This document shows positions 11,467 through 21,880 of a stretch of DNA of 64,000 nucleotides, in pieces (positions within the stretch are counted from its first letter, which is position 1; each line of letters begins with the position of its first letter). The notes beneath the pieces are model-generated. The model ran no database searches, was not told where the DNA came from, and saw nothing but the letters and a program-made list of their open reading frames with translations. Origin of the DNA: Blasia pusilla (lineage: Eukaryota > Marchantiophyta > Marchantiopsida > Blasiales). A program made the position numbers and the translations under genes. The DNA is taken from assembly GCA_050084515.1 (NCBI GenBank), contig CM114271.1, forward strand, positions 21,824,001 through 21,888,000, read 5' to 3'.

Positions 11467-14301
11467 ATGGAAGCCCCAGTTGCTGAAGTCAATGAGGCGC
11501 TCACAAGCTCGAGACCTACCTATGCGTTAAATCCTGATCAACTTTCACGCTATGTCGACTCGACTCCTTTCACCGAGGGAGAAATTTTAAATCTCCATAA
11601 AAAATTCCACGTACTTTCCCACTTCCCCTCTTAAGAAGAATTGAACAGGACTTCAAAAGAGAGAAACAAATATAATGATCATGACAATGAATTAGAGCTC
11701 ACAGAGTGATTGAATTCCCGTTGTGCACTCAGCCTTGCTTCTTAGAACCTGAGGTGGCAGACTATCAAATCTCCCGACATGGCGACCGGAAGTGATTGCA
11801 AAACGATCTTGATCTTCAGGAAGCAAGTCGTTTCTGATAATTGATGCAAGCACAACCCGCCCTCTCGAGCAGGTTAATTCAGTAAGACCGGTTGTCCACA
11901 GGGAGGAGGTCCAGAGAGTACTGCATTAGAGGTAGAGATTTAAATGGTTTGCTTGTAGGAAACCCTAGTTTGAAGACCGCGGTATTTCGTCCAATTGACA
12001 CCAACTACGATCCAATCTGTTTTAATTTCCCGGAAAAGAGCAGTTGCTGTTTCCTCGACCAAGGAGAGGCTTTCCTCCTTATCAGAAGCTCTGGAATTCT
12101 AGGTACAGCTCAGGAGCGTAGCCAACGATCGGACACCAATCCTCGCTCATATCACCGATGCTTGAAGACAGCCTTCGCCACGTCCCCCGCCTTCTTTCCA
12201 CTGATTCATCGCGCCCTTCTGATATCGCGTCAATGCGATGCCCATCTTACTTTTAAGGTGACCATGGGTAGGCTGAAAAAAATTCCGTAACAAGGTTTGA
12301 GCCTGGATTGGTATGAATCTATGAAAGTTGATTGCATAAACATCGATGAGTCATGAGAAATTGAGAAGCAGCGATAAGAATTTCAAAAATCTAAACATTC
12401 TTTTCCATGCAAATGAGAATATTATTCTTTTGAGGCGGGCTGATTGAACTGGAAACTTTCTGCATGTATGGCAGGAGCTGAGTCGAGATGGGCTGGACAG
12501 AATATTACACGACGAGCTGATTCAAGTCGAGCAGATGCGAGCAAATCCTTTCGCTTCTAGGATCTGTGAGTTGTTTAGCGAGGATGGCTCTGGAGTTCTC
12601 ACGTTTGAAAACTTCCTCAATATGATGTCGGTGTTTTCTCTTCACACTCGACCGGAAGTGAAAATGGTTTGGGCTTTTGCGATGTGGGACTTCGACGGCG
12701 ATGACGTCATCGGTCCTGGTAAGCTCTGCATCTCATCACATCTCATCTCCAGCTTTGACCTCCAGCCAACCTCAGTCGATCGCACTCCAACCCTTTTTTA
12801 TATGTGTGGTCCTGTACCTCAGGGATACGTAAAGAAGATCTTCTTCCACGATCAATAGTACTCGAGCGTTCTAGAGTTTATTTCATATGATTAAACAGAC
12901 TCCTCAAAAAAGTGACCTAGCAGGCAAGCCGAGAGTAGTGTCGGAAGGCAAATGAATGCCAGGAGAAAAGCTTAGTATATTCCTCATACAAACATACGAT
13001 CGCAGTGCCTTTTCTCCTGGCATTCAAAAAGTTCCCACTGTAACTTTCTAGTTCCTAGATCCGCAGCCTTTCTCTCTTCACTGGGAGCCTTGCGAGACTT
13101 GTAATTCGGTCCGTTTCTCTACTAACCTGACATAGATACAAGGGACGCTGCATGGTCCAAGCTGTCCAGAGAGTACTATTGTATCATCGATGCATGTTCT
13201 GAGTATAACTTGAAGTAGGACCCACATCGTTGCTCTCTCCACTTGGAGCCTTGCAAGACTTGTAATGTCGTCCGTTTCTTTAGTTACATACATAGGATAG
13301 ATATAAGGGACGCTCCATATGATCCAATTTGTCCAGATAGTACTACAGTATCAGTGATGCATGTGCACGTTTCCGACCCTGTAATTTGTTTCTACTTCTT
13401 CCTGCTTAGAGGGGGAAGTTCAAGATGGGGAGGAGCACCCCAAGCACAAGTGTTACGGGTCGAAAGACTGTTAGAATCCGAACACAACGGGAATAATTTT
13501 TAATCGCATGCATCTGTAAACATCAAGTCGTCCAAAATCAGTTAGAATGTTCCAAAGGGAGCAATTAAACACAGCATCATTTGATGAATTTATGAAGAGC
13601 TGGGGAGTGAGAAGTGTGTCAAGATGAGGTCGTGAAAGGCACGGTCTTAACGCCGTGCCTTTCCAGGGATCTCCCGTGGAATGCAGTAGTAAAGAAGGTC
13701 GTTCTCTTCTTGAAGTTCATGAACTGAGGACGTTGGTTCCATGAGAGCACTCGTGTAAACTAGGATTCTAGTGCATGTATGCAGATCTTCCACCATCATT
13801 GAAAGCATCTAACCCCGTCTACTAAAACTACCAATGAGGAAGACACACCTGAAAGCTCCACTGCGTATGCTCATGCACGTCCAGTGTTTACAGTAGGTCT
13901 ACGCTGGGGTCACCGTTTGACTTATCTAAAGTAAGGCCTACATTCTGTCCAGAGACTCTAGCTTCGATGAGGCACAAGAAGAGAAAAGCCAAACATAGAC
14001 TCTAGCTTCGATAGAGGCACAAGAAGTTGTAAGTCACTGACAGACGGCTCCGCGCGCAGGTGACATAAGGTATGGACTGAATCTAATAACCTGCTCTGGA
14101 GTTGCAATGAGCCCAAGCCTGAAGATTTTGACTCGAGTGCCTTCGGCCGCTGCGTTGGAAGACCATGAATTGGATGGCTTGGTGAATGAGGTTGTGAGAG
14201 AGTTGGACCCTGAGGGCTATGGTCTGGGCTATCACGACTTTCGGTCCATTCTTGCTCGTATGCCAGACTTTATTACCAACTTTCGCATGTCATTCTGGTA
14301 A
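11467..14301 (+). CDS. Calcium- and integrin-binding (CIB) family EF-hand protein
   Basis: Three exons, 11467-11610, 12475-12718 and 14102-14301, give a 195-aa protein, the usual CIB length (about 190). The N-terminal LNPDQLSRYVDSTPFTEGEI matches the CIB 'LT-EQL--YQDCTFFTRKEI' start. Then come ANPFASRICELFSEDGSG, TFENFLNMMSVFS, WAFAMWDFDGDD and, at the end, RMPDFITNFRMSFW, matching the CIB 'SPDF---F' tail. CIB proteins are EF-hand Ca/Mg sensors that bind helical peptides; animal CIB2 is tied to cilia and stereocilia. Calcium loops look weakened: EF3 (DFDGDDVIGPGV) lacks the final acidic residue and EF4 (DPEGYGLGYHDF) seems one residue short. There is no Gly2, so no myristoylation. The exon 3 acceptor (CTGGAG) is weak but gives the right phase and alignment. 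Confidence 0.85.
12954..13025. repeat. Hairpin in CIB intron 2
   Basis: GAATGCCAGGAGAAAAG at 12954-12970 is exactly complementary to 13009-13025, giving a 17-bp stem with a 38-nt loop. It lies within the second intron of the CIB gene. It could be a miniature inverted-repeat element or a structured RNA; nothing decides which. Confidence 0.85.
13070..13362. repeat. Two diverged direct repeats, period about 161 bp
   Basis: 13070-13200 and 13231-13362 share GGAGCCTTGC-AGACTTGTAAT, CCGTTTCT, AAGGGACGCT and GATGCATGT blocks in the same order. This is a local tandem duplication in CIB intron 2. Open frames through it (13078-13293 minus, 13243-13503 plus) are not coding. Confidence 0.8.
13951..14027. 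repeat. Short direct repeat near the CIB exon 3 acceptor
   Basis: AGACTCTAGCTTCGAT followed by AGGCACAAGAAG occurs twice, about 44 bases apart, roughly 75 bases before exon 3 of the CIB gene. Confidence 0.8.
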
Positions 14302-15360
14302 TGTCCCGACACACTGCTTCCATCTCAAAGAATCCGACGCCAACTCCGCAGAAAGGAGTCCGGATAGTTTACGGATGCCTACTTCGACGAGTGGAACTCT
14401 ACTGGAGACCTCGAGCATTTCGCTTCAGTTCTCCTTGCAGTCAGTCAGGATTATGACTGCTTTCACATAGCATCAGTAATAATCAACTTTCATTTTATTC
14501 TACATTCGTAGCTCGCTAGCTTCAGCCTGTCAATCTCTCAACCGTCGCGTTTCTGAATCCTCAACTCTTCCCCACGGGGGAAAAGTTCGGGGAACGTCAC
14601 TCGTCGTTGAGTGAAGCTTGTTTAATAATACTAAGTTTTTAAAATTTTATTGAATAAATAATAATATCATTTGAAAGACAAAATCATTTTTCGGACGTCC
14701 TTAAGAAAACTGCACACCAAAATAGGTGCCTTTTTTCCAAACTGGAATCCACCGTAACCAGGGCATCCGAGACCTCCGAACTCCGGCGTATCCGCATTTG
14801 AGTAGCCCTAATACGTGAATAGCTTTCCGACGTACTGGTGCTAAACTAGCGGGAGATTAGATCCTAATTCTTGGGGGCTGAAGTTAGAGACGCTCTTTAG
14901 GAAACCCACTTGATTGACTTCGTGAGCTTGCTGCATTGAAATGGGTTTCTTGAAGGCCCCGACGTCGCCACCTGCGACCAGAAGTGACCATAATTTTCTC
15001 CCCAGCGAGCAACGATTTCTCAACATCCAAACCTGAAAAATATTCTAGAGTCTTCATTCCTTGGATCATAACTTTGACGTCGTGCTCCATGTCACTCCAC
15101 ATTAAGTATTGAGATGCCCTTTGCATCATCATTGACTTGTCAAGTTCTTGTGCCAAATTCTCTTTTGAATAAATTTAAACTAATGAGTTTTATAAGAAAT
15201 TCATATGAAATTTGTTAAATATCATTTGCATACGTATTATTACATAATATGTAATTGTTTTTTTATACAATATCAATTTTTTCGACACATGGGTAGATCC
15301 ACACACAAACAAAATATATTAATAAATGTACATTAAGATCATGCATTCATCCCTTGTACG
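14302..15360. other. Spacer downstream of the CIB gene
   Basis: No gene could be supported. The first part should contain the CIB 3' UTR. Short frames near 14219-14470 (plus) and 14841-15156 (minus) have no recognisable domains. An AT-rich stretch follows from about 14630 and again from 15170. Confidence 0.5.
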
Positions 15361-16090
15361 TTTAGCGTTTGTGGATATAGGGCGGTTTCCTAGTAGATCA
15401 TTTATATGATCCGAGGTTGTTAGTGGCATAGATGAGTTAGATCAGGAGAGGCTCGGGGTGAGTCTAAATGTTGACTGTGCGTGAGGCGGGGTGTGTCATC
15501 AGGGGATCAACATTAGCACGTAAGCTAGTGAGGAGTGTGGAGTGTGCTCAAGCACTCAGACTCTTCATGAATCTGAGTGCTTGAGCACGTGAGGCAGGGT
15601 TATCATTACGGCGTTCTTCTTGGGCTCGTGGTAGTTTGACCAATAATAGTGCAATTATACGGAGTGGAATGAGGTATGGAGGGGATTCGAGTGACGAACT
15701 TCCCCGACTTCAATCTGTGGTTGGATCGTCATCATTGGACAACGAGTCTAATGACAAGATTGTAGGCAGAGGCAATGACTCATCAAGAGAGATGGACGAC
15801 ATGAGCCACAAAAGCATGCGTCGTTTCTTGGGTGTGGTAGCCCCGGTAGGCACCATCGACTTAGATGATTTCATCCAGGATTTTGACATGTGGTATGATT
15901 TCCAGGAGATTCAAGCCCCTACATGATTAAACCTTCTAGGGTCGTGCGATGGATGATTATTGGGAGTTCCGGTGTTTACACACAGTATAGATTGATGCCT
16001 TGAAGGTGTATTGAGCTCTAGGATATGTATCCACTATTGATTGTGAGGCGTACAATGGGGTAGTGGGAGAGGATAGACCTACACCATTAA
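15360..16090 (+). mobile_element. Truncated gag fragment of the window's Ty3-type family
   Basis: The reading frame at 15636-15926 contains MDDMSHKSMRRFLGV and IDLDDFIQDFDM. The same sequence recurs in degenerate form at 22340-22440 in the longer plus-strand copy. Upstream untranslated sequence also matches (about 15420-15500 against 22265-22345). Similarity stops near 16090, where an inverted fragment of the same family begins. Confidence 0.7.
15544..15588. repeat. 17-bp perfect hairpin
   Basis: GTGCTCAAGCACTCAGA at 15544-15560 pairs exactly with 15572-15588 around an 11-nt loop. It sits just upstream of the truncated gag frame. Confidence 0.9.
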
Positions 16091-16094
16091 CCCG

Positions 16095-18830
16095 GGGACT
16101 AGATTATCATACGCATACACATCGCTGGTCACATCTACACACCATACAACATTGATATTCCCTACACACGGGTCGATCTACTTATAAATAAAATATACAC
16201 TCACGCCTATACATCGAGAGTCAAGACCACACAACAAAATCAGAGGAAAAAGGTCTCATTCGGTCTAAAACTCCACTTTTGAATCTATATTGGCATATCA
16301 AGCCACATCCACTCTCCGTTATGAGGGAATCCGGACGCTAGCACCTTAGTTTTTACATATACATGCAAGAGTGGTGCTCCTAAGGCCCAACATGACTTGG
16401 GAAAGCCATCTCTCCCTCTCGTTTAGCCTTGGGGGACGAGTCAAAAGGCTTTTTTGCCAAAAATAGCCATCCCACTGGTAACCTGCGTGCACAAGTTGTC
16501 GAGTGATCGTTGACTTGGTCAATAGGTCACCTGACTGACTAAGACCAAAATAGGGAAATATTTAGAGACAATGTTCCCAATGCAACGGGCATGTTGCCAA
16601 CCTCATCGGACATCTAAGAATATAGCTACACCCAAACCCCGCTAACCCTCTATGTTGTCGGCGCGATAGAACCCTATCTATCGACTAACTAAGATGTGAT
16701 AGTTGTTGTGCGCATACACATTGCTACAAAATCCAAGTCGTTGGTCACATCTACACACCACACAACGCCGATCTTCCCAACGCACGGGTTGATCCAATCA
16801 TATATGAAATATACGCTTACGCTTATACATCAAGACTACACAACCTTCCCTTAGCTGGTAGTTGGATCCCCCTAACTCCAGATAGTAGACATCGCATCTA
16901 CTTATTATCATCTACTACTCCATACACATTGGTGCCGTCATCCCGCCCCGCAACATCTCCCAACACATACTCTTATGTGGATCTCACTCATCTATCTCCA
17001 CCTAGAGATATCGATATATCCAAATTGATGTCATCTTGCAACATTATAGCTACCCACCCTTTTGGTTCCTCCAAAGAGATCTAACACTCTTGCATCCTCC
17101 TTTAGACGTTGCCACACAACAAGTGTAGTACTCAAAGATAACCAAATTGGAGTGTTTCGCTTAGTTAGTCCGACAAGTACACTGTATCACGCGTACGTAG
17201 CGCTTCCTACTTGATTCGGGATCGCAACCCTTGATATTAGGGAAGGCGGCATGTTTGGCATTGGGGTTATGGAAAGGTGACAGTGAGCCTTGTCCATTTC
17301 ACATACGTATAGACCTGTATTGGGGGTCTGTCATCCACACAATACATGACTCGACCTGAGTTAGTCGTTAGACTCCAACCAAAGCGAAACCCTGTAATTT
17401 GGTTATCTATCAACACTACACATGGTGTCATCATGGCTCGCTCTATCGTTGGCCTAGTTGGTACCTCTACCAACTTCGCCGCCGCAACATGCCATAACTA
17501 GGCGGGGGACATCCCAAGCACATGCTCTGAGGGCAGTTCCACCACCTCCTCACCAACCATCTCGGAACAAGAGGTTGTCATCTCTCCACGTACACTCACA
17601 CAACATGGTAGCCAACCAGAACATCTCCGTTGGTACAACTCTCATCGTCGCTAACTCCATGGCAAAAAACAACAGAGTCTGGCTCACTCTATTGGCCACC
17701 TCCAACAATGTGATCGATATAGGCTTCACCCGAGCCAGCATAGGAGTCATCTCACCAATTCTTTGTGATGTCGACGCACCTGCCTCACCTGTGGGCAGTA
17801 TAGGTCGTCTAGGCACCATCGATGGTATGTGCAGTGCCTCTAACAACAAAAATTACTGGGAACCCTGGCCTGTTGCCCATCACTTCCCTAATGTGGATTT
17901 ATCTTCACCCCACCTCCCAAGGGCTCAGTCACTTTCATAGCACCCCGAGTCACCACCGCAGCAACCTCTACGTGAGCCGCACAACACATAAACCTCAACC
18001 CTACATAATCCTCCCCTCTATCCTGATACAATATGGAGGCTCAAGCCACACTAGCTACCCTCGGCTTTGTGCTTGCCATTGGCTACATCATTGTCATGGC
18101 AGCCATCTTCTTCTCCAATTGATTGATATATGTCAAGAGCGATGTATCGGCTACACATCCTCCATCTATTCAGATTGGTGGTGGGACCCTACCACCATGA
18201 TTGTCAACTCCTTGATCTAAACCAACTCTCTTGCATCCAAGTCCTTGGCCTACTTATGGACGTAGCTTTTGGAAAGGATCAAAACACCTATCCCTAGTGT
18301 GACCTTATCGGTGACAATGGTCATACTACAACTATGGTGGGACCATCCTAAGTTGCTCCTAAACACTTAGAGGCACCCTAGGCCCTCTACCATGTTGTGG
18401 GCAGTCTCTCTACCTATGGGCCCCACCACACATCCAAAAAGCCATATTTGGTCCCTGTTGGGCAACGTATGTTGGTACGGGCGATTGCCTCATCGCCTCA
18501 CAATACCGGTCCTACTCTCTTGGCCTCACTAGTGCATGTTGGGGCATCTATGGGGCTACTCCTACTTGTGGACCCGTTGAATCTCGTGAAAATCTCATGG
18601 TCATCACTTGCTCCTTACACATTTTGAGCTAAATCCACTTATCTTGCACTCTCCTCCGTCATTCCCAATCCAGAACCCCGTACAAGTATTGAACTAAATA
18701 TGCTTCAATCACTCAATATGTGATGATCAGTTGCCGCATGCGCGTGAATGCCTCTCTCAAACTCTCACCCAATCTCCACCAAAACTCTTGCTAGAATCTT
18801 CAGCTTATCAATTCATACCTTGTGCATTAG
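16095..18830 (-). mobile_element. Inverted gag/LTR copy of the same retroelement family
   Basis: In reverse complement this tracks the plus-strand copy from about 22800 to 25550. For example, 16855-16930 matches 25120-25260, 17400-17450 matches 24240-24300, and 18390-18630 matches 23060-23340. LTR-like sequence occurs twice at its low end (16100-16250 and 16700-16860). All frames are broken; the plus-strand open frames at 17458-17940 and 17822-18220 are antisense shadows. Confidence 0.75.
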
Positions 18831-19234
18831 TTCATTGGTTTTAGCGTGTTTTGGAATGGGGCAGTAGTGGTTTCACGTGGAGCAGCACAAATTGATTCTA
18901 GATGGGTATCACTTTGCAGAGCATACAAGATAACCTGCCAGGGCAGACATTGGGACATATCTCGAGTGCGATGGGATCGATATGGATCATCTAGGGGGCC
19001 AAGACTCTCAAGTTCTCCTTCTTTCTCAATCCCCATCTACAATCATGAAGAGGAGCCACTGGTTAGCCCCGTGAAATCTTTTGTACACGAACCGATGAGA
19101 GTTAGGAACATTTTTGTAAATGACAAGGCGGAAGAGATCATAGACTAGAATTTGTAGTTTAGGAAATCCAATGTAAACATCTGAATTGCAAATGGATTTC
19201 AATAAACGAATTTAAATGTGTTTCTCAAACTTTT

Positions 19235-20220
19235 TTGCTATCAGTTTGAGTGCTTTTTGAGCTATCAGTTTCCGACTTACGAAAACTTGTATTTTTGGAA
19301 TACATGTATTTTTTTTCACACTGCCTCCAACTTATCAGATTTTGACAATTCGAAACTTTTCTTTTGCTATTCCATGTATGGTGTTCAGATGGTGTTTGTG
19401 ATAACCTATTCCTGCAACCTATCATATTCCAACAAGTTGCATGTTTGAATGTGGATTTCCTATCATTTCTTCATATGGATGTGAAGTTGTTTCCTGAAAT
19501 TTTGCAGTTGTCATGTCTTGCTACCTCTCGGATACCAACAGCTTGCAAGCAGTCTTTTTTTTTTCGTAATTCTTTCTTTTTTCTTAGCCTTGATGAGCCA
19601 TGTTTGTTTTCATTTTTTCTTCGTCTCATGTCTTGCAACGTGTCGGATTCCGACGGGTTGCATGTCTGAATGGAACCTGTGTGCTTCCTAGCATTTCTTC
19701 ATATGGATGTTTCTTTTTTCTTACATCATGCCTTGCAGCCTGTCAGATTCCGACGGGTTGCATGTCTGAATGGAACTTATGTGTTTCCTACCTTTCTCTG
19801 CCTTCACATGTATGTTATGTTCCTATTTCCTTCAATTTTTCAATGGCCATGTATTTCCTCTCATTATTTTCCTTGTTTGGATTTGGACGAGTTGCAGGTC
19901 TGGATGGAACCTCTGTGTTTATGATCCTTTCCGCATATGTATTTCTAGTTTTAGGGTAGAATTTTACAATGGTCATGTCTAACATGTCTAATTCCAAGAG
20001 GTTGCTTGTAGTGTCTCTAGTAACCTCGTTCATTCTTTTTTCTTACCCCCTTTTTCTTACATCCTATCATGCAATCCTTCAGATTCCGACAAGTTCCATG
20101 TTAGGATGATTTCCTTCTATTCATTTCATTCACTTTATTTTTTTTAATCATGTGTTGCTTCTACGTTTCTTCACTTTTGACGTCTTGCAACCTATCAGAT
20201 TCCGACTGGTTAGTTTGGTG
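19235..20220. repeat. Diverged satellite, units of about 100-120 bp
   Basis: At least seven irregular units share a core like TCAGATTCCGACGGGTTGCA followed by TGTCTGAATGGAAC. Cores lie near 19415, 19510, 19640, 19750, 19880, 19990, 20075 and 20190. The repeat accounts for the overlapping open frames at 19364-19959, which look alike because of the repetition and are not supported as genes. Confidence 0.75.
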
Positions 20221-20299
20221 ATTGCTTCTCTTTTCCTCTCAGTCCTTCCTTTTAGGCATTCTTGTTGGCTTCCTTAACTTTTAACATGTGTGTTTAAGC

Positions 20300-21880
20300 A
20301 CAATTCTAAACACCATCAACCTTCTACAGACTCCATATACCTATTCTTGAGCCAAGTCTTCTAACTCATTCGTGGCCTCCAAGTCTTCTGAGTCATTGTT
20401 GGAAATATTGCAATCCTTCACTTTCTATCAACTTCACCAAATCACCTCTCCTCTTTTTCAATTCCCTTATCTCCAAGACTATCATGATTGGTTGTTGAAT
20501 TCTGACAACGTATTGGGAATGAGGATGAGAGTCTTGGGCTAGAGCCCATAGTCAAAGTGTATTTTGAACGGCTTTGATTAGTTCTGTAGTGATAAAATCC
20601 CATCTCATGGATTTGCATTGATAAGATACCCTCCTTCCCTATAACATTGGCCTACACAAAGAGTGATTTAAGCATGTCTGAAGTGATCTCCACTATTCCA
20701 TCTTCACATCCTGATGTGAAAAATGATGTTAGTTTTTGCCCCAACCTGGTCCACTTGTTACTCTCTTCAAAACATTTCTGACTCTCATTCTGAGATCAAA
20801 GAGACTCTCATCCTCATTCCCAACCTTCTGGCATTTGAAGTAGAGGAGAAAATTCAAAAATGGTGAAAATTTTGAAGAGAGATTAAGGATTTTGTCTTTT
20901 TTAGAAGAGACACTCTCCTAAACCCTAGACCCTAAACCCTAAACCCTCTTCCTCTCCTCTCTTCTTCTCTCCTGCCAAAATACCAGCCCCCGGTCGGGGC
21001 ATGGGTGCATTAGGAGGAAGGGAGTGCATAAGGGCCCGTGTGAGCCCGCCTTCATGGGGAAAGAGGGATCGGCTCATGGGGAAGTGTGCCATGGGCAACC
21101 ACAGAGTTGGGTCATAGGTTCGGGAGCCAAAAGCTAGGAATCACGGGCAAACGGAGTTAGGAGTGTGTGGGCGTAAGGGCTACAGATAGAGACAAGGACT
21201 CACGCATGGAAAGGGTGCCTCTATGTGCATAGGGAGGCGTGCACCTAAGGTGTGAGTGTAGAATTCTGAAGGAAAAAGGAAGAGTTGTGGCATAAGGACG
21301 CTTGTTGCATGTGCCACTCGGGTGTACAAGGTAGGTGCAAGGAGTGGGAGTGAATTGAGGGTTGGGGTTGGGTGATTCTGCATAGGGAGGCGCACGTTGA
21401 TGCGTGTAAGGATAGAACGGGAAGAGTAGGGAGTAAGCGGGGCTAGTCAGGTGGCCCAAATAGCCGCGAGTTGAGCAAGAGATGGGAGGAGGCTATCACA
21501 CAGGTGCAGAGCAAGGAAGGAGACATGTAAGGGCGCCGCATAGTGCAACGTGCTTGCAAGAAGGGGGAGTTGCATAGGTCGTCGAGCTAGGGAGCGAGCA
21601 AGGAAGAGCTGCATACGTATTCTAAGTGGGCAACATGGTTGGTTGGAGGAAGTTGTGATAAACAGATAGACGAGATTGGATCCAGACCTGGTGATTCAAC
21701 AACTACTCAGTTAGTAAGGCAATACATGGTGGGATTCGTAGGAGGGGATGGAGTTAGACATTGGACCTGGTAGGACATAACAGGAATAGCCGGTCATTGG
21801 AGAACAACATGGTTGAGGGGAGTTGCAATTTTCCCGCATTAGTAGGACTTTTGAGAGCAGGTTTTGCCAATATGCATTTG
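20300..21880. other. Non-genic DNA with short telomere-like run
   Basis: No gene could be supported. ACCCTAGACCCTAAACCCTA at about 20920-20945 is a short telomere-like run. From about 21000 to 21880 the plus strand is purine-rich (GGGAGG, GGGCATAAGGG type), which opens a 100-codon minus frame at 21157-21459 without recognisable content. Confidence 0.45.

Noticed and set aside
11892-12290. 132-codon plus-strand open frame
   Set aside because: It lies inside intron 1 of the CIB gene model, is in no matching phase with the flanking exons and has no known domain.
17458-17940. 160-codon plus-strand open frame
   Set aside because: Antisense to a decayed minus-strand retroelement body that matches 22.8-25.5 kb.
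19364-19959. Overlapping Phe/Ser/Cys-rich open frames that look like secreted or membrane proteins
   Set aside because: They are produced by the tandem satellite; the repetition in protein follows the DNA period and crosses frames.
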